From the NCBI RefSeq assembly GCF_000429445.1, contig NZ_KE386904.1:1-64000 (forward strand): a DNA stretch of 64,000 bases, given 5' to 3'. The notes beneath the pieces were generated by a model. The model did not search any database. It was not told the origin of the DNA and saw nothing but the letters and a program-made list of their open reading frames with translations. Shown here one piece after another: positions 15,001 through 26,148 of the stretch; position 1 is the stretch's first letter, and every line of letters begins with the position of its first letter. The translations under genes were made by a program, and so were the position numbers. Origin of the DNA: Algoriphagus terrigena DSM 22685. Lineage in GTDB: Bacteria; Bacteroidota; Bacteroidia; Cytophagales; Cyclobacteriaceae.

Positions 15001-18000
15001 TACTTGGCGGAATACTCCCAAGTCTCCCCTACGTCCAGGATATCATCTCCGTCTTTGTCACCAGTTCTATAGGTCGGACCTTCGGCAACAAATGGATCAG
15101 TGACATTTACATTGCTGATCGAAATATTCCCGGTGTTTTCGAGCTCAAGCTGATAGGTCAATATATTGCCCGGTGCCGAATAGGAATTCGGCAGTGTGGT
15201 GCTGGTTTTGGTCAGTGTCCAAGCTGGGTTTTGGATGGCATTGATGGTTTCGCTGTCCGTCAGGTCAGGGATGGAACCTCCAGCCGGTCTGCCTTTAGCG
15301 GTAGCTATATTCACAAACTGACCAGTGTCGATATCCTGCTGGGTAATGACATGAGTGGCAGTATAAGTCCAGCTTTCGCCTACATCCAAGACATCGTCGT
15401 CGTCACTGTCACCTGCCAGATAATCCGGTCCGGTGGTGGCGTTCGGATCTTGTAGATTGATGTTGCTGATGGAAATATTTCCGGTATTGGCGAGGACGAT
15501 GCTATAGTTGAGCGTCTGCCCGACTTGAGTATAAACCCTTGGATTGTCGATGCCCGCTTTATCCAATGTCCAGCTTGGGTTTTGAATCCCGACAACCGTT
15601 TCATTCGCACTTCCCTGAGTGGAGCCGCCCCCTGCTAAATCTCCATCCGCATTGACGGTATTATCAAATTTTCCATTATCCACATCAGCCTGAGTGGTAA
15701 CATAGGAAGCCGTGTACGTCCAAGTTTCATCGACATTCAATAAACCATCTCCATCATCACCACTGACATATTCCGGACCGGAGTTGACTTTCTGATCCAC
15801 TACGTCCAGATCCGTGACTGTGATATTTCCGGAATTGGTAACCGTGATGACATAGTTGATCTCCGTCCCCGGAGCATCGAATTGGGCAATGTCAGCTTCC
15901 TTGGTTACCGTCAGTTCAGGCTGTCTGTTGGCAGGGACATTTACCGCGTCTTCATCTGAAACTATGGCACCACGGAAATCCCTTCCGGTAGCATTTGCGG
16001 TATTGAGGATATTTCCCCGATCTATATCCTCTTGGGTGACCTCGTAGGTGAAGGTAAAAGTAGCCGACTCAGTTGGTGCCAGTTCCGAAACTGTCTCCTC
16101 AAATCCTGTGAAAGGATCTGTGACATCGGTCTCAAAGACGGTAAGATTTCCGGTATTGGTTGCAACCAAAGTATAGTCGAGCTCATCACCTGGATTGGTA
16201 TAAGAAGTTTCCGCGACTGTCTTCGTAAGGCTGAGTTTAGGATTTCTGGCACCGGTTACGTCTTCCGTAGCGTCGTCGGATACAGGCACATCATAGAAGT
16301 CCTCACCTGTGGCAGTCGCTGTATTCGTCACCACTCCGACATCCAAATCCCCCTGAGTGACGGTGTAGCTTTCTGTAATGGTCACGATTTGACCCGGGGC
16401 CATAGTGGGTTCGGTCTGGCTCAAACCTGTCAATGGATCCGTAATTTCCACATCGAAAAGAGTGACGTTTCCGGTATTGGCGACTAGTATGGTATAGTTG
16501 ATTACATCACCTTCCGACTTATATCCACCTTGAGCAGCCTCTTTCTCCACCTTGATCTGTGGCGTCTGCACACCGTTGATGCGCTCGGAGTCAGTATCGG
16601 TGAGCGTTTCATTGGAGGTATTTTGACCGGTCGCAGTAGCTGTATTTGTGATGAACCCGATATCTACATTCTCTTGGCTGACGGTGTAGGTTTCGTTGAA
16701 GGTCTGGCTTTGCCCCGGTTCCAGATCTATGGTCTCACTCAGTCCGGTCAATGGATCTGTGACCACTACATTGGTCAGTGCATCATTCCCCCGATTGGAT
16801 ACTACGATAGTATAGTTCAGCACTTCACCGGCTTCCGTATAGCCGTTTTCCTGAACCGTTTTGGTTATCCTCAACTCGCTATATGGCCCATCTCCACCAT
16901 CCGTGGTACTATCTGAATCACTGGTGTCATTCCCATCCGGGTCCTCTCCGGTTGCTGTGGCGGAATTGGTAAAGCTCCCCGCTGCAACATCCTCAGCAGT
17001 CACTGTGTGAGAGGTAGTCAAGGTATAGGACTCGCCCGGAGCCAAGTCGCCTATGTTTACATCCAGACCCGTGCTTGGATCGGTCACTTCAATGTCAGAG
17101 ATCGTGACGTTTCCGGTATTGGTCACCACAATCGTATATTCCAACACATCACCCTCTACCAGATCCCCTGATGTTTGGGTTTTGTTGACATTCAATTCCG
17201 GATTTTTTGCTCCGTTTATGTCTTCCGAATCATCATCCTGCACATCCTCCCCATCTGAATTTGTTCCCGAAGCAGTGGCGGTATTGCTGATGTTACCATT
17301 GTCCACGTCGGCCTGGGTTACTGTGTAAGTAGTAGTATAAAGCACCGTCTGTCCCGGAGCAAGAGTCCCAATATCTTCCGTCAAGCCAGTCAATGGATCG
17401 ACCACCGTTGCATCACTGATGGTCGAGTTGCCGGTATTGGAAACCACAATTGTATAAGTCACCACCTCTCCCGCTTCAAAATAACCTGATTTATCAGCGT
17501 TTTTGAGCACGGTGATTTCGTCTGATTCGGCTCCGTTGGTCGTTTGCGAATCATCATCGGTGATATCTTCCCCGTTTGGATCCTGGCCTGAGGCTGTGGC
17601 TGTATTCGTGACGGAACCATTGTCGACGTCCGCAACGGTTACCGTATAGGTGGTGGTAAACACCAAAGTTTCACCCGGAGCAAAACTTGGTATATTCTCG
17701 CTCATGCCTGTGAGCGGGTCCACTACATCGACATCACTGAGAGTGACATTCCCGGTATTGGTGACAGTAATGGTATATTCCAAGACATCACCGGCCTCCA
17801 CGTAGCCGTCGCTGGTCAGGGTTTTATCTACATTGATGGAAGGCTTCTGATCCGCATCGGATTCGGTGGAATCTGAGTCGTCGACGTCTTCACCGTTTGG
17901 ATCGGTGCCTGATGTTGTCGCAGTATTGGTAATGGAGCCACTGTCCAGATCTTCCTGAGATACTGTGACCGAGCCTGTATAAGTCAATTCCTGACCTGGC

Positions 18001-21000
18001 TCCAAGGTGATTCCACTTTCATCCAGATCAATCAAGTCATCAACGACTGTAACATCGCTGAGCGTGAGATTTCCGGTGTTTCTCACGACGATAGTATAAT
18101 TTAAAACTATTCCCGTATCGTCGTAGGTGACCTTGTCGACTGATTTCTCAAGGGAGATATCAGGGTTTAGGATTGCATCTATGGTGGAAGAATCTTCAGC
18201 ATCCGGAAGGTCATCCCCATTGGCGGGAGTGCCGTCGGCTGTAGCAGTATTGGTAACACTGCCATTATTAATATCTTCTTGGGTAATGGTGTATTCAGCG
18301 GTAAAGATCCAAACCTCGTCCGGATCGAGTTTTCCGTTGTTGTTCGAATCACCCGAGACATAGGTAGGCTCAGAAGTCAGCGGGTCTGTAACGGTGATCT
18401 CAGAGATGGAAACGTTGCCGGTATTCTCTACTTCGAACGTATAGGTGATCACTTCGCCAGCGTTGGTGTAGGTATCGCTGGATGGAGTTTTGGTGATCTC
18501 CCAATCGACTACCTGATTCGCAGGGACGGTTTCATCGTCGTTGATATTTGGCAGATTTCCCCCAAACGAAATCCCGTTTGCTTCGGCAGTATTGGAATAG
18601 CTGCCGTTGTCAATGTCATCCTGGGTCACCACATAGCTGGCGGTGTAAGTCCAGGTTTCACCCACATCCAACACATCATCGTCGTTGTTGTCTCCACTTT
18701 CATAAACCGGTGGATTGGTAGCCCCGGTATCGAACACTTCTACACTTTTGATAGAGACGTTTCCGGTATTGGCGATTACTATGTCATACTCGATCACATC
18801 ACCGGCTGAGGCATATTCTTTGGGATTATTGGTGGTAGTTTTGGTCATCTCCCAATCTGGGTTCTGAATAGCCGGAACCGTCACTTCATCCGTTTCATCA
18901 GGTAAGGTTCCCGCTGCAGGATCACCACTCGCAGTGACCTCATTGGTAAAACTTCCATTGTCAATGTCCTCCTGGGTCACTACGTGGGTAGCTGTATAAG
19001 TCCAGGTTTCCCCTACATCCAACACTCCGTCGGAATCCTCATCGCCCGTTTCGTAGGTAGGGCCGGAAGTTGCCAGCGGATCTTCCACTACAGGATTATT
19101 GATGGTAATATTCCCGGTATTTTCCAGGATAATGGTATAGTTCAACACCTCACCAACTGCGATATAATCCGGTTCTCCCGCTGACTTGCTCACCTCCATC
19201 CTCGGAGTTTGGGATGCCTTGATGTCTTCAGAGTCATCGAGGGTGAAAGTCGTTCCGTTAGGGGTAGTTGCTGTGGCAGAGGCTGTGTTTTGCAAAGAGC
19301 CCCGATCTACGTCTTCCTGGGTGACAGTATAGGTCAAGGGGATGGTGATGGTCTGACTTGGCTGGAATTCTGGATAGACATCTGAAGTCCCTACTTTCGG
19401 GTCCGTGATGACCAGATCAGTCAGGGTAACGTTGCCGGTATTGACCACCGTGACATTATAATGCAGTTCCTCACCGGCCTCGGAATAGCCGCTTTCCTCC
19501 ACAGATTTGCTGATGGAAAGCTTGGGATTCTGAGAACCTACCAGCGTCTCATCATCGGTAGTGTCGTCAAGATCTCCACCCGCAGGGTCTCCGGAAGCTG
19601 TCACTTCATTGGTAAAGCTGCCGGCGTTTAGATCATCCTGATTGACGACGTGCTCGGCGGTGTAAGTCCAGGTTTCTCCTACACTCAGTTCATTGTCAGA
19701 ATTGGTATCTCCGGAGACATAGGTCGGACCCGAAGTCGCCTGTGGATCAGACACGACGACATTGCTGATCGAGACGTTCCCGGTGTTTGAAAGAATGATT
19801 TCATAGGTAAGTACATCCCCGATTTCTCCATACCCATCCTCATTGACTGATTTGGAAATGGTCCATTTAGGCGTTTGGATAGCCGGTACGGATTCTTCAT
19901 CTGTGACATCGTCCAAGTCTCCTCCGGCAGGATCTCCGGTGGCTGACGCGGTGTTATCGAACGAACCGTTATCCACATCTTCCTGGGTGACGGTGTATTC
20001 TGCGGTAAAAATCCAGGTCTCATTTACATCAAGTTCCTGATCGTTGTCCTGATCTCCTGATTGGTATGCAGGAGCACTATTAGTCAATGGATCTGAAACG
20101 ACCACATTGCTGATGGATACGTTTCCTGTGTTTTGGACAGCAATGGTGTAAGAAATGACATCACCCGGCTTGGAGTAAGACGCAGTATTGCTGGTCTTGG
20201 AGATTGTCCATTCTGGATTTTGAATGGCAGGGACGATAGCTTCGTCGCTTTCGGGATCCAACGTGCCTCCGGCTGGATCACCATCCACAGTCGCTGTATT
20301 CGCATAACTTCCATTGTCCACATCATCTTGAGTGACCGTATAGGAAGCCGTGTAAGACCAGGATTCACCGGGGCTAAGTCTGCTGTCGCCATTGGCATCC
20401 CCAGAAGAATAAGTCGGGCCTGAAATGGCCTGACTATCCGTCACATTCACATTATTGATAGATACGTTGCCTGTATTTTCTACTACAATAGTATAGTCCA
20501 GCACATCGCCTGCATTGGTGTATTCGCTTTGGTTGGCAGTCTTAGATAAAGTCCAGGAAGGGTTTGGAATGGAAGGCACAGTTGCCTGACCGGAAGCATC
20601 CGGAATGGACCCTGAAATCAAATCCCCCGAGGCCGTGGCTGTATTGGTATATCCTCCGCTGTCGATGTCTTCTTGGGTGACCACGTGTGTCGCTGTGAAT
20701 TCCCAAGTTTCGCCGACTTCCAAAACCCCGTCCCCGTCGTCACCTGATTCATAAGTAGGAGGAGAACTCGCGCCTGGGTCGGTAACGACAGGATTTTGAA
20801 TCGAAACATTCCCTGTATTTTCCAGTGTGATCGTGTAATTAATCACATCTCCGACGGCGTCAAAATCACTTTGAGCGGCGGATTTGCTAAGCGTCCAGGA
20901 AGGATTCAGGATGGCATTGACGGTCGTTTGTCCGGTGGCTTCATCCAGATCACCGGCTGTAGGATCTCCTGTGGCAGTGGCTGAGTTGGTAAAGCTTCCG

Positions 21001-21260
21001 TTGTCGATATCCTCCTGCGTCACTTCATAGGAAACATTGAAAATCCAGGTTTCACCGACTTCCAGAATATCATTTGTATTGGTATCACCAGAGCTATACT
21101 CAGGGCCGGAGGTGGCCTGTGGATCTAAAACCACCACATTCGAAATGGAAACATTCCCGGTGTTTTGTACAGTAATGGTGTAATCAATGACATCGCCGGG
21201 ATTTTCATAGCTATCCGAACTGCTTTTTGTCAAAGTCCAGCTCGGATTGGAAACAGGAGC
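1..21260 (-). repeat. Coding tandem array, about 65 repeats of about 320-345 bp
   Basis: The YTVTQxD signature (plus-strand complement gcctgagtgacggtgta and variants) recurs about every 321 bp from base 170 to about 21017; spacing gives about 65 copies. Three classes are visible. Most units are short (about 107 aa) with LAPGES before the YTVTQ strand. Eleven are longer (about 114 aa) with a GDxxxDxxLxxGETW segment, near 14990-15720, 18277-18990 and 19640-21030. Three units around 13260-14200 use a HVVVQAD variant with EVTV-type linkers. Array-wide conservation in one frame argues for selection on the protein. Confidence 0.88.
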
Positions 21261-22547
21261 AGTTATTTCGCTTTCAGAGTTATTGGAAGGATTCGGATCA
21301 TTCTCATTGCTTGAAGTGATGGAAGTCTGATTTTCAAAGTCAGCACCTGAGACAGGCTCCAATACTCTGGCTGTAATAGTCAAAGTTGCAGAAGCTCCTG
21401 AGGCCAGATTTCCCACGGTCCATGTTCCCGATCCCTCAACGTAGTTGCCCTGCGAAGGACTATCAGAAACATACTCATAGCCATCAGGAAGTTGATCGGA
21501 GACGACAATCCCCGTCGACGGAGAAGGTCCGTTGTTGGTGACAGTAATGGTAAAATTGACCGTACTTCCCACATCCGGCGTTCCGTTGTTCACAGACTTG
21601 GCAATGCTCAGGTCCGTTTGAGGAACGGGAGTTAAGGTGATGGAACTTTGGTTGTTGGAATTATTTGGATCGAACTGATCCGAACTGGCAGTTGCCGTAT
21701 TCTGGTAGTTTCCGGTTCCATTGACCAGGGCAGTGATTTCAATGCTCGCGGTGGCACCGTCCGCCAAGTCACCCACGTTCCAATTTCCGGTTGCGGGATT
21801 GTAGTCTCCCCCACTGTTGTCACTTACGTAGGTGTAGCCTGACCTGAGCTGATCAATGACCACGACATTGGTTGCGTGATAATTACCATTGTTTGTCACC
21901 GAAACTGTGAAAACAACTTGGTCACCGGCATTTGGAGTGTTAGTACTCGCTGATTTGGAAGTAGCTAAATCCGCTATAAGAATCGGGTCCACTGAGATGC
22001 TTGACTGGTCATTTTCCCCATCCGTATCAATCTCGTCATGCGTGACAGCAGCAGAAAATCCATAATCCTCTGTAGCAGTAACTGTGGCCGTAATCTCGAT
22101 ACTTACAGCGTCTCCAGAGGCCAGTGACCCAACATTCCAAATTCCGGTCAGGGCGATGTATGCTGCCCCGCCAATGCTGTTACCCTGGTAATCATAGCCA
22201 GCCGGAAGCGGTGCTGAAACTTCCACCCCCGAAGCATCCGCTGGACCATTATTGGTGACTGTGATGGTAAAGACGACATCATTGCCAAGGACCGGGTTGG
22301 AGTTATTGACAGAGAGCGTAAGGGCTAAATCTGTGGGAGCATCATATCCTACCCTAGCTGGAGAATAGCTGCCTGAGCTATTGTTTGAAAGATGTTCGGC
22401 AACCAAGCCATTTGATGAACCTTCTTTATAGCCGGTGCTCAGATAAGAAGCTGTAGGCTCCAGCGAAGCATTTCCTGAAAAGGAAAACGATCTGCCAAAT
22501 GAGAAAAACAGCGCAAAAAGTAGCAGAGAGGTAGATTTCCATTGCAT
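1..22547 (-). CDS. Giant secreted DUF11/DUF7507-repeat surface protein (3' end outside window)
   Basis: One open frame reads from the ATG at 22547 to base 1 without a stop, so the protein exceeds 7,515 residues. The same frame is in use at 22547, 11108 and 182 (codon positions divisible by three), so no net frameshift occurs. The N-terminus [18 protein letters not shown] is a signal peptide. Residues about 69-428 form three DUF11-type domains ([17 protein letters not shown] motifs). The rest is about 65 tandem repeats with the core GDVIxYTIxVxNTGNVTLxNVTV, DPLTG, LAPGES, YTVTQxDIDNG, ATATGxxP. Such repeats are beta-sandwich domains of large cell-surface or adhesin-like proteins. The C-terminus, where a type IX secretion or other anchor would be, is not visible. 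Adhesion or stalk function is inference; exported repeat protein is well supported. Confidence 0.93.
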   Translation of the reverse strand, partial: MQWKSTSLLLFALFFSFGRSFSFSGNASLEPTASYLSTGYKEGSSNGLVAEHLSNNSSGSYSPARVGYDAPTDLALTLSVNNSNPVLGNDVVFTITVTNNGPADASGVEVSAPLPAGYDYQGNSIGGAAYIALTGIWNVGSLASGDAVSIEITATVTATEDYGFSAAVTHDEIDTDGENDQSSISVDPILIADLATSKSASTNTPNAGDQVVFTVSVTNNGNYHATNVVVIDQLRSGYTYVSDNSGGDYNPATGNWNVGDLADGATASIEITALVNGTGNYQNTATASSDQFDPNNSNNQSSITLTPVPQTDLSIAKSVNNGTPDVGSTVNFTITVTNNGPSPSTGIVVSDQLPDGYEYVSDSPSQGNYVEGSGTWTVGNLASGASATLTITARVLEPVSGADFENQTSITSSNENDPNPSNNSESEITAPVSNPSWTLTKSSSDSYENPGDVIDYTITVQNTGNVSISNVVVLDPQATSGPEYSSGDTNTNDILEVGETWIFNVSYEVTQEDIDNGSFTNSATATGDPTAGDLDEATGQTTVNAILNPSWTLSKSAAQSDFDAVGDVINYTITLENTGNVSIQNPVVTDPGASSPPTYESGDDGDGVLEVGETWEFTATHVVTQEDIDSGGYTNTATASGDLISGSIPDASGQATVPSIPNPSWTLSKTANQSEYTNAGDVLDYTIVVENTGNVSINNVNVTDSQAISGPTYSSGDANGDSRLSPGESWSYTASYTVTQDDVDNGSYANTATVDGDPAGGTLDPESDEAIVPAIQNPEWTISKTSNTASYSKPGDVISYTIAVQNTGNVSISNVVVSDPLTNSAPAYQSGDQDNDQELDVNETWIFTAEYTVTQEDVDNGSFDNTASATGDPAGGDLDDVTDEESVPAIQTPKWTISKSVNEDGYGEIGDVLTYEIILSNTGNVSISNVVVSDPQATSGPTYVSGDTNSDNELSVGETWTYTAEHVVNQDDLNAGSFTNEVTASGDPAGGDLDDTTDDETLVGSQNPKLSISKSVEESGYSEAGEELHYNVTVVNTGNVTLTDLVITDPKVGTSDVYPEFQPSQTITIPLTYTVTQEDVDRGSLQNTASATATTPNGTTFTLDDSEDIKASQTPRMEVSKSAGEPDYIAVGEVLNYTIILENTGNITINNPVVEDPLATSGPTYETGDEDSDGVLDVGETWTYTATHVVTQEDIDNGSFTNEVTASGDPAAGTLPDETDEVTVPAIQNPDWEMTKTTTNNPKEYASAGDVIEYDIVIANTGNVSIKSVEVFDTGATNPPVYESGDNNDDDVLDVGETWTYTASYVVTQDDIDNGSYSNTAEANGISFGGNLPNINDDETVPANQVVDWEITKTPSSDTYTNAGEVITYTFEVENTGNVSISEITVTDPLTSEPTYVSGDSNNNGKLDPDEVWIFTAEYTITQEDINNGSVTNTATADGTPANGDDLPDAEDSSTIDAILNPDISLEKSVDKVTYDDTGIVLNYTIVVRNTGNLTLSDVTVVDDLIDLDESGITLEPGQELTYTGSVTVSQEDLDSGSITNTATTSGTDPNGEDVDDSDSTESDADQKPSINVDKTLTSDGYVEAGDVLEYTITVTNTGNVTLSDVDVVDPLTGMSENIPSFAPGETLVFTTTYTVTVADVDNGSVTNTATASGQDPNGEDITDDDSQTTNGAESDEITVLKNADKSGYFEAGEVVTYTIVVSNTGNSTISDATVVDPLTGLTEDIGTLAPGQTVLYTTTYTVTQADVDNGNISNTATASGTNSDGEDVQDDDSEDINGAKNPELNVNKTQTSGDLVEGDVLEYTIVVTNTGNVTISDIEVTDPSTGLDVNIGDLAPGESYTLTTSHTVTAEDVAAGSFTNSATATGEDPDGNDTSDSDSTTDGGDGPYSELRITKTVQENGYTEAGEVLNYTIVVSNRGNDALTNVVVTDPLTGLSETIDLEPGQSQTFNETYTVSQENVDIGFITNTATATGQNTSNETLTDTDSERINGVQTPQIKVEKEAAQGGYKSEGDVINYTILVANTGNVTLFDVEITDPLTGLSQTEPTMAPGQIVTITESYTVTQGDLDVGVVTNTATATGEDFYDVPVSDDATEDVTGARNPKLSLTKTVAETSYTNPGDELDYTLVATNTGNLTVFETDVTDPFTGFEETVSELAPTESATFTFTYEVTQEDIDRGNILNTANATGRDFRGAIVSDEDAVNVPANRQPELTVTKEADIAQFDAPGTEINYVITVTNSGNITVTDLDVVDQKVNSGPEYVSGDDGDGLLNVDETWTYTASYVTTQADVDNGKFDNTVNADGDLAGGGSTQGSANETVVGIQNPSWTLDKAGIDNPRVYTQVGQTLNYSIVLANTGNISISNINLQDPNATTGPDYLAGDSDDDDVLDVGESWTYTATHVITQQDIDTGQFVNIATAKGRPAGGSIPDLTDSETINAIQNPAWTLTKTSTTLPNSYSAPGNILTYQLELENTGNISISNVNVTDPFVAEGPTYRTGDKDGDDILDVGETWEYSAKYTVNQQDVNAGSFTNTATAAGIPAGGNLPDALGEEIVNAIQNPRLEVTKSVEESGYTAVGEVLHYTIVLENVGNVTVYDITASDSKTLLSTQIATMEPGDSQTFQETYTVTQEDVDRGTITNTADATGVDFLGNVVQDDDTEILNGAQSPQITVDKSVQQNSYINAGETLNYTITVTNTGNITVFDMEVSDDLTGLSTTVATFSPGESVTFTEAYTVTQDDVDNSKIDNTATAEGTDFNGLPVSDDDLERITGVQNPFISSSKSSPQTTYSFVGEVINYEILINNTGNVSFYNMEINDPKAEITSENPVAIIPAHTTATVTAVHTVTQADLDAGSYTNQATANGALKTGVPISTTTNQVTLQAIQTPSLVATKATSTANYDQVGDVIEYTIVVENTGNVTLTNVTVNEPKAVITGGNPVLTLAPNQTATITAEHVVAQADLDAGEYANQATARGQDPKNNNVDATTNQVIVPAIQSPSLISAKRSRTSSYSAVGEVIKYDIVIRNTGNVTLTNIVVTDPKATITSGSPIATLAPQQNATVTAEHVVVQADIDVGSYTNQATATGQDTNGGDVDTETNEVTVPAIESPSISIDKTAITTSYSEDGDIISYQVTVTNTGNVTLTDVQVTDPLTEMDESIATFAPGATQIFTTTYTVDQADVDNGSVPNTASVTAAPPASSGIPEVSDADDELVEAIQTPSIEVTKSADKATYETPGEVVTYTIVVTNTGNVTLTEVVVTDPLTGLDEAVGTLAPDESATYTTTITITQADIDNGSISNTAATNGVDPNGDQVTDTDDELINALQNGDIEITKTADPNAFSAPDTEITYTITVENTGNLTLENVAVTDPLTGLDETIDVLIPGQVEVYTTTYTTTQADLDAGSIPNTASAAGQTTQGEDVSDSDNELVTGQQSASIEVVKTSSPKFFNAAGEVITYTIEVTNTGNVTLDEVELVDPLTNFVKLVGTMAPGETQTFTTTYTLTQADVDNTNLVNTATATGLSPSDEEVSDTDNARIYVFGTPAIEIEKTADPLTFDEAGETITYTLVVTNIGNVTLTDVTVVDPLTGTDELVDDGVLDPTESKTVTLTYDATQDDLDQGFITNIATATGVDPDDETVEDSDDARVQGLRSGAIGIEKTANQPTFDEAGDDLGYTITVTNEGNVTLTDVEVTDPLTGLTWDIGEMAPGASVSTVTSYTADQDDVNAGLVVNEATATGNTPSGNVVTDQDDARVLARRSGSIVIEKTPLQRTYNQAGEVIDYEIVVTNTGNVTLTDVEVSDPLTGFETTIGSMAPADSETYTVSYTVTQADVDRGTIVNVASVSGLTPADRTVTDTDNAIVLARRSASISITKDADVQTYDEVGDVIDYTLVVTNTGNVTLTNVEVTDPLTQYSSTIATLAPGESEELSTSYVITQEDVDNGELPNTASVTGTTPAGLTVRDTDDELVTAIQNGEITVSKTSDVNTYEAVGDQITYTIVVENTGNVTLSDVEVIDPLTGMTEDIDSLAPGESVTFTEVYAVNQADLNAGQIENTVTGAGSTPDGELVEDDDSVIVDAIQDGEIEVVKTADKATFSETGEVITYTIVVTNTGNVTLSRIYGVDNNTGLSGFILTLQPGESRTFTEAYEVTQEDMDSGFVYNLVDANGYAPDGSQVGDSDDVTVLGLQNPDISITKTANPKTYAAPGEVITYTLVVENTGNVTLDEVTLKDPKTGLTRNIGSLAPAQSSTVTVNYTISQANVDAGKVDNIAEVTGVAPDNSRAEDSDDESVTALLDPEISIEKSSNVSDYDAPGDVIRYTLAVTNTGNVTLTDVSVNDPLTGLTTNVGTLAPGESTNVRENYTVTQADINNGSIYNQATAVGDTPQNTQVTDQDDLTIEAIQLSSIEIVKETTQTTYDQAGNVIFYTLTVTNTGNVTLTDVVVTDPLTELVYNAGSFAPNETKQGQTTYTVTQADMDSGEILNTATVVGTDPNEEEVSDDDEVVSKANQIGGIEITKLASPKIYFAADQVITYTLEVTNVGNVTLTDVEVTDPLTGLTETVPTLSPDESQQFQTTYTVSQVEVDAGSVTNIATATGTTPYDEEVEDTDNEQIVAVQNGAIEVTKTSNPKFFNAAGEVITYTIVVTNVGNVTLDDVEVSDPLTAFDETVGTLLPGESQVFTTTYTLTQEDVDNTNLVNTASASGVTPDGEVVEDTDNARVYVVGAPAIEIVKSASPQTFDEAGDEISYTLTVTNIGNETLTDVTITDPLTDTDENVGTLAPAESTSITVTYIATQDDLDEGFISNTATVTGIDPDSDPVEDTDNARVQGLRSGAIGIDKKANQLIFDQAGEELTYTITVTNEGNVTLTNVEVTDPLTGLTWAVGEMAPGEQVSTVTSYTVDQNDVDAALVLNEATATGETPSGNEVTDSDDARVLSRRSGSISVEKVPLQRTFDETDEVIEYTLTVTNTGNVTLANVQVTDPLTGFDNGGALTLAPGASETYTVSYTATQADVDAGLIVNQATATGVTPPGRTVTDNDNAVVLSRRAAAIELTKEADVDTYEAVDDLITYTLTVTNTGNVTLTNVEVTDPLTAFSTVVPSLTPADVQIFTTTYSITQEDLDNGELPNTATVTGTTPADRTVADTDDELVTAIQNGEITVTKSADVSTYEAVGDEITYTIVVQNTGNVTLSNVEVADPLTGLTETVQTLAPGESRTYTAVYAVDQDDIDAGQVENTASGTGETPAGETVEDEDSVVVEATQTPEIDLVKEADKATYSTAGEVIIYTVTITNTGNVTLNTLEVTDPLTGADEPINTLSPGASLSKDFPYTVTQADVDNGQIDNTASVTALDPNDDTVEDSDNVTVDAIQQGEIELTKSANVSTYDEAGDVIRYTVVITNTGNVTLTDVNVTDPLVNLDQTYPSMAPGQSYTLTSRYTVTQADVDNGQIDNTASVTGNSPNPATVSDEDDVTVIAEQSPAILLEKVANVATYDTAGDVITYTVTVTNTGNVTLTNVMVTDPLTGMDETIPTLAPDEVVTFMTTYTILQSDVDGGSVINDANVIGTPPTGPDVTDEAAVEVVALQSGSIDLAKTASPRIFDAPGDVISYTLVVTNTGNLTLTDLNLVDSKLALDEDFGPLAPGESATFTPTYTITQVDVDGGRIVNTATVTGNTSVEDGLTDTDNVTVFRRGTPGIEIQKTASPKVYERAGQVINYNLTVTNVGNLTIDNVVITDDLTGFSENVGTLAPGSILIRNTTYTVTQADMDSGSISNIATVQGTASNAEVVSDEDDEKVTALTAGLLTISKTPSPRLYREAGDQITYTIVIQNRGNVTLSNVVVTDPLTGMDVAVGDLALGASRTYTEVYTIEQGDVDAGLVRNIATATGTTPKGRDLEVNDNAVVVALRNGDIAIQKTADVSTYDAAGDVIPYTIVVTNTGNVTLTDVTVTDPQTSLNQNAGTLAPGESATVSTTYTITQADVDAAAFDNIATAAGITPADRTVEAMDDEEVTAILNGDIDIEKVSDISTYDAVGQTATYTITVTNTGNLTLTNVLVKDPKTGLDEVVPTMAPGASVTYTTTHVITQEDLDNGFYENIAGTRGTTPQNENVVDLDTVQIDAIQEPSIVLEKTADVDTFDEAGDVIEYRVVVTNDGNVSLDNVTVTDPKTGSSRDFGTLAPEETATITVSYTVTQADVDRGSLENIASATGTDPDGGEVEDEDELIIDGIKNPSIAIEKTTTAATYAEAGDVIPYTLIVTNTGNVTLTDVTVEDPLTGYSENVGTLAPGETVTVTTAYTVTQADVDSGAVENIATATGTDPDGGETEGTDGTVTPATQTPGLSVDKEANVDEYAAAGDVIPYTIIVTNTGNVTLTNVNGRDDLTGLTRNFGTMAPGESITVTTHYTVTQADVDSGTIVNFATATGTDPDGNPTDGGDGAEVDGIKDPSLDVMKATNATTYTEAGEEIKYGIVVTNTGNVTLTDVTVEDPLTGLTEDVGTLAPGESATIITTYTVTQEDVDNGTISNFATATGTDPDGGETDGGDGADVDATQTPEIEVVKTADQTTYDEAGTVINYTLVVTNTGNVTLTEVTVEDPLTGLDESVGTGTLAPGESATVTTPYTITQQDVDAGEVVNTATATGTDTNDSEVSDEDEVIITADQRGEIAIDKSADVTGYDTPGDVITYAILVTNTGNVTLSDVTVEDPLTGLDQNIGTLAPAETVTLTESYTVTQTQIDAGQVENTATAEGLTPTDETVTDEDDVTVLALQAGAIEVRKTAVPRIYDTAGDVISYTLVVTNTGNVTLTGVTLEDPLTGYSENIGTMAPNQVLTFTTAYTIAQQDLENGNVLNTVMVEGTAPDNSTVEDDDDVRVFADGEPGIEILKTATPLTYDVAGETISYELIVSNVGNLELYEVEITDPQVIDTPITLATLAVGESATYTLTRDVTQADIDNGFFTNTASVTAHDINDKDVTDTDNAIVVARRAGGLEITKSASPNLFDEAGDVITYTLTLTNTGNVTLTDVHVVDPLTGLDAVIPTLVPGQSLDRTTVLTVTQEQMDAGRIVNNATAEGTTPAGRILTDNDRAVVLGRRSGEISVEKTANDTDYNSAGDVLSYSIVVTNTGNVTLTDVRVEDPLTGMEEEIDMLAPGESQSFTAYYTVTQADVDSGEVMNTVTAAGRTPINRLVTDTDDALVEGIKAPSLEVVKTANETTYDEVGEVIPYTIVVTNTGNVTLTDVTVDDNLTGYTNNEGTLEPGESVTITTDYTVTQADLDNGSITNLASATGTDPDGGTTDGGDGTTIDGVQNPEIDIEKSTNVTSYAEPGDVVPFTLVVTNTGNVTLTSVTVSDPLTGYSENFGPLAPEASFTTTTSYTVTQADIDNGSFVNIATVVGTDPEGEEVDDLDEVPVNGINNPGLSVDKVADVDTYVEAGDVIPYTIVVTNTGNVTLSNVTVEDPLTGFEENVGTLAPSETATVTTSYTVTQQDVDNGEVTNIATATGTDPDGGETDGTDTNVVPGTDDPGLTVDKVADVATYSEAG
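21262..22340 (-). other. Three N-terminal DUF11-type domains of the giant protein
   Basis: These three domains precede the tandem array and differ from it. They carry TNNGP or TNNGN instead of TNTGN, and the segments [38 protein letters not shown] and [18 protein letters not shown] where the array has YTVTQ. Each ends in an Asp/Asn-rich linker such as [10 protein letters not shown]. They match the classical conserved repeat domain (B_ant_repeat) found at the mature N-termini of long bacterial surface proteins. Confidence 0.75.
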
Positions 22548-23068
22548 ACCAAAATTGATTTAGCGTGAATGCAACTAGTTAAAAAGATACGAAAATCCTA
22601 ACATTCAATTAGTTACATATATTTAACAATATTTAGGCTCTCTTACATATTGAACCTCTAAGTAAGATCGTTGCTAAAACCCAATTCGGCAAAAATTCCG
22701 GGTTATTTTTGAATCACCCAATGTGATTTTTTAAACAATTGTTAGCACATTATCTTTTCCAAGCTTTGCTATATTCAAGTAACCGTCATTTTCTATGATA
22801 TATCGACTAGCGCGCACGTAGGCGTTTCAGCTGTCAGGCGTTCGGCTGCGCTGTTGTCATTTTCTCCAAATGCCGGATGACGGTGTTGCTATGTTATGGA
22901 CTTGTCGCGTTGTCTGTTGCAGGAGGTGTGGCACCTGAAAGACAAACCACGGTGGGAGAGACAAATCTCTAAGGGTAGTCCTGCTTGGGGCGAAGCAGGA
23001 CAATAGGAAAAGTTACCGCGGAATGAAAAGTAAATCTCGTATGGACGGGCCCTGAAGCAGCTATTTAC
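22548..23068. other. Intergenic spacer with a hairpin-rich, GC-shifted patch
   Basis: No coding frame is convincing here. The left 250 bases are AT-rich upstream sequence of the giant gene. From about 22800 to 23055 the composition shifts to GC-rich and short stem-loops follow each other: AGGTG-TGG-CACCT, CCAC-GG-TGG, AGAGA-CAAA-TCTCT, and the 9-bp stem GTCCTGCTT/AAGCAGGAC at 22978-23001. This could be a decayed mobile RNA element or a structured untranslated RNA; I do not recognise a family. Confidence 0.5.
22581..22608 (-). promoter_or_regulatory. Possible promoter of the giant repeat gene
   Basis: On the minus strand a TATCTTTT element (one mismatch to the Bacteroidota -7 consensus TAnnTTTG) lies 34 bases upstream of the start codon, with TTG 16 bases further upstream. 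The spacing is shorter than the usual 17-23, and the region is AT-rich, so chance matches are likely. Confidence 0.25.
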
Positions 23069-24889
23069 TCACTTCGAGTGATACTTCCCTACCAGTTCCA
23101 TCACCTTGTCAAACACTTCCGAATTCTCAAAAATCCCTCTAAAATCATCTGAATGGGGTCCATAAGCGAATATCGGCACTAAAATTCCCGTATGATCATC
23201 GCTGTGGAAGGCAAGTTCGACCTCCCCGGTTTCCAGATTTCCCTGGGGAATGGACACTCCGCCGGTTTCATGATCAGCGGTAATGATCAGCAGGGTTCCG
23301 GGATTCTCATCAGCATATCGCATCATTTCCCCGATGGTCCGATCAAAGTCAAGCATCTCTTCCACAATCGTTGCGGTACTGTTGCCATGACCGCCCGAAT
23401 CAATCATTGCGGATTCTATCATTAGAAAAAGGGGCTGGTTTTTACGCTGAAGAAAAGTCGTTGCGGCCAAAGCGCTTTGGCTCAGGAAGTCTCCCCTGCC
23501 CTTTTCCATCGATGGATTGGAACCCGGAGCAGAGAAAAATCCAACACGATCGGCATTTGATTTTGCCACTTGATCCAGTTGCTCCACGAGTTCAAACCCG
23601 ACGGATTTCAGATTGGAGAGCTGGGGTTCAAAGGCTTTTCCGCCTCCGCCTATAAACAAATCCAGTTCGCTCTTTGGCAAATAGGCCGCAATCTGATCCG
23701 ACTCGTCGCGCTCGGGATGATGGGCATAGAAGGAAGCTGGCGTCGCTCCTGTCAGTTGATCTGTCGTAATGATGCCGGAAACAAATTGATACTCTGCCAA
23801 GATATCCGGCAGATTTGAAAGAACTGGCCCGTCAGGAGCTACACCTAGGGCCCGGTTGTTGGTTTTCGTCCCAGTGGCCAAAGCAGTAGCGCCTGCGGCC
23901 GAGTCGGTGGTAAAGTCATCTGCCGCCTGGGTTTTGATCAAGCCCATGTTTTTCAATTGGGCCAGATTCAGATCTCCTCCGTTGGCAAAAAGCCCTGCGG
24001 AAATCTGCGCCAGTCCATTGCCGTCGCCGATCAGGAGAATGATGTTTTTGACAGGCATAGCAACTCCATCTGATTCGAAGGTCGGCTGATAAACTGCGTG
24101 CCGGGTGGAAGTGGAATAGACATTCTGGCTCAGTGTGCTCAGGTAAGCCTGTGCGGCACCCGGTTGATCGGTGTTGATGTAGTCCACGCCCATATCGTAA
24201 AAGGCCTTCCAGGCGGACTTACCGTCCGGTGAGGCCCAAAATCTGACCGGCTTTTGGAAGGAATGAACCAGAGCAATAAACTCCTCCAGTTTTGCCTTTT
24301 GTGCTTCGACTATTCTGCCTTTTCCATTCCAAACAGAAAATTGACTGAAGCTCAAGCTCACCATTCCGATCTTTTCCCAAGGCAAATCGGCAGTCAAAGT
24401 TTTACTTTGGTAGTCAAAAAACACCCATTCCGGATACTTGGAATAGTCTTCCGGTTTAGGCCTGTTGCCGGAGATGATAAGTTTCAATCCCGTGGGATTT
24501 TGGGGAGAAAAAAGCATTTCCTCAAAATCAGCCGCATCTTTCACGATTGCCTCAAGCGTGGCGTATCCTTCTGTCTTGGAATCGATGAGCAGATGAAAGC
24601 CAAAATCATCGATCATCCCCAGATCAACAGCCTTTTGGATAGGTTCCAGATAAAGTGAGCGAAGCGTCAGTTCGGGCTGGATACTTTCCTTCTCATGCGC
24701 CACCATCAGGCCGCCATCTTGCAGTATGACATCGACCTCGATGCTGGCGGCTCCTGCCCCAAATGCCTCCCAAAAAGGCACATTTCTTAAGTAATCATTG
24801 TGCGAATGGAGCTTGAAATCCTGTTGGGCAAAGAGCCAAACGGGAGCTAAAAACAACAGGACGAAAAGGCCTTTTTTGAGATTTTCCAT
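23069..24889 (-). CDS. Secreted GDPD-like / alkaline phosphatase fusion
   Basis: A 606-residue protein starting at MENLKKGLFVLLFLAPVWLF, a signal peptide ending near FAQQ; upstream in-frame codons are not needed. Residues about 25-250 resemble a glycerophosphodiester phosphodiesterase/PLC-like barrel: HSHNDY (His30), IEVDV (Glu51, Asp53) and VAHE (His65). Residues about 275-606 are an alkaline phosphatase: metal ligand in LIGDGNG (Asp289), nucleophile Ser330 in TTDSAAGATA, then TTDQLTGATPASF, ADHETGG and HSDDHTG. It should act outside the inner membrane, releasing glycerophosphate or similar esters and then inorganic phosphate. Divergent from a PI-PLC-like gene, which supports phosphate scavenging from phospholipid head groups. 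Substrate is inferred. Confidence 0.9.
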   Translation of the reverse strand: MENLKKGLFVLLFLAPVWLFAQQDFKLHSHNDYLRNVPFWEAFGAGAASIEVDVILQDGGLMVAHEKESIQPELTLRSLYLEPIQKAVDLGMIDDFGFHLLIDSKTEGYATLEAIVKDAADFEEMLFSPQNPTGLKLIISGNRPKPEDYSKYPEWVFFDYQSKTLTADLPWEKIGMVSLSFSQFSVWNGKGRIVEAQKAKLEEFIALVHSFQKPVRFWASPDGKSAWKAFYDMGVDYINTDQPGAAQAYLSTLSQNVYSTSTRHAVYQPTFESDGVAMPVKNIILLIGDGNGLAQISAGLFANGGDLNLAQLKNMGLIKTQAADDFTTDSAAGATALATGTKTNNRALGVAPDGPVLSNLPDILAEYQFVSGIITTDQLTGATPASFYAHHPERDESDQIAAYLPKSELDLFIGGGGKAFEPQLSNLKSVGFELVEQLDQVAKSNADRVGFFSAPGSNPSMEKGRGDFLSQSALAATTFLQRKNQPLFLMIESAMIDSGGHGNSTATIVEEMLDFDRTIGEMMRYADENPGTLLIITADHETGGVSIPQGNLETGEVELAFHSDDHTGILVPIFAYGPHSDDFRGIFENSEVFDKVMELVGKYHSK

Positions 24890-25063
24890 TTTCAAAAGTA
24901 TCGCGTAAAAACCTAAATATTCGCTGATTTTAGGGCTTTTCCAGTGAAATAACAAAAAGGTAAACCAAGGGAAACATCTCAAAAAACGATAACATAAACT
25001 TGACTTTGAATTAAATGATCACGGATTTGAATGCCCCATCTTTCGGATTGATCCATCAAACCT

Positions 25064-26134
25064 ATGAATTCTCCTAAAACCCTTTTGTTCGCAGTTTCGC
25101 TTTTCCTTTTGATCAGCGGAAGTTTTGGCCAAAAACTCAATGAAACTCAGGTCATCGGCAGCCACAACAGCTATAAAAGCGCCATGCCTTCCCCGATTTT
25201 GGACTATCTGAATAAGGTCAACCCGGCAGCGGCACAAAGCTTGGAGTACGAGCATCTGCCGCTTTCGGAGCAACTTAACTTGGGACTGCGAAATCTGGAA
25301 CTCGATGTCTTTCATGATCCCATGGGAGGAAGATTTGCCAACCCCAAGTCCTTGGCAATGCTGCCGGAAGGGACTGTTTTTGACCCGAAAAAGGAGCTTT
25401 CCGAGCCGGGTCTGAAGCTTTTCCATGTGCAGGATTTGGATGTGCAATCCCACCACCTGCTTTTCAAAAACGCACTTTTAGAGCTAAAATCCTGGAGCGA
25501 TCAGCATCCCGATCACCATCCGGTGTTCATCCTGATCAATGCCAAAGACGGAAAAGTTCCGATGACGGTCAACCCACTTCCCTTTACCGGAACCGCGCTG
25601 GACAGCATCGACTTGGAAGTTCGCACTTACCTGGGAATTGATAAACTGATCACGCCGGATCAGGTTCGTGGAGACTATGAATCGTTGGAAAAGGCTGTCT
25701 TGGCTGGTAACTGGCCTGAACTGGAGGCTGTCAGAGGCAAGTTTCTTTTTGTGCTGGATGAGAGTGAGGAGAAAATCCGCCGCTACCTGACCGAAAAACC
25801 GGAACTGAGAAACGGGGTACTTTTTGTCAATCTGAAAGAAGGAAATCCTGAAGCCGGTTTCCGGATCATCAACGATCCCGTGTCCAACGAAACCTACATT
25901 CAGGAGCTTGTAAGAAAAGGCTACATCATCCGAACCCGCGCAGATTCCGATACCAAAGAGGCCCGAACCGGTAACTACAGCAAGTTTGAAAAGGCGAAGG
26001 CTTCCGGTGCACAGGTGATCTCCACGGACTACTACATTCCTTCCAGGCTCTTTCCATCCGACTACTCGGTAAGCTTTGAGAACCACACCTTTGAGCGGCC
26101 CAACCCTATTCTAAACCAAAGTGAAATACTCTAA
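25064..26134 (+). CDS. Secreted Ca2+-dependent PI-PLC-like phosphodiesterase
   Basis: A 356-residue protein with signal peptide MNSPKTLLFAVSLFLLISG. Catalytic landmarks of the Ca2+-dependent phosphatidylinositol-specific phospholipase C family are visible: His34 in GSHNSYK, probable metal ligands Glu79 and Asp81 in RNLELDVFHDP, and the second His121 in LFHVQD. The C-terminal barrel strand has GYIIRTRADSDT and STDYY. The family cleaves inositol or related phosphodiesters. The gene is divergent from the GDPD-like/alkaline phosphatase fusion across 174 bp, so shared control (phosphate limitation) is likely. Exact substrate is unknown. Confidence 0.85.
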   Translation: MNSPKTLLFAVSLFLLISGSFGQKLNETQVIGSHNSYKSAMPSPILDYLNKVNPAAAQSLEYEHLPLSEQLNLGLRNLELDVFHDPMGGRFANPKSLAMLPEGTVFDPKKELSEPGLKLFHVQDLDVQSHHLLFKNALLELKSWSDQHPDHHPVFILINAKDGKVPMTVNPLPFTGTALDSIDLEVRTYLGIDKLITPDQVRGDYESLEKAVLAGNWPELEAVRGKFLFVLDESEEKIRRYLTEKPELRNGVLFVNLKEGNPEAGFRIINDPVSNETYIQELVRKGYIIRTRADSDTKEARTGNYSKFEKAKASGAQVISTDYYIPSRLFPSDYSVSFENHTFERPNPILNQSEIL

Positions 26135-26148
26135 ACTGATTCCTGCAC

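Noticed and set aside
1-21260. Regular repeats that might suggest a CRISPR array or satellite DNA.
   Set aside because: The unit is about 321 bp, is coding throughout in one frame, and varies mainly at synonymous or linker positions, unlike short CRISPR repeats with unique spacers.
810-21842. Dozens of plus-strand (and some minus-strand, out-of-frame) open frames of 60-425 codons across the first 22 kb, including a 425-codon frame at 13578-14855.
   Set aside because: They are antisense or frame-shifted shadows of the giant repeat gene. They share its 321-bp periodicity ([19 protein letters not shown] text is the complement of VTNTGNVTL) and have no independent signals.
24893-24900. Exact TACTTTTG promoter element just before the phosphatase fusion start.
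   Set aside because: It ends only three bases before the ATG, so the transcript would begin at or inside the start codon, and no TTG lies at the -33 distance. Likely chance.
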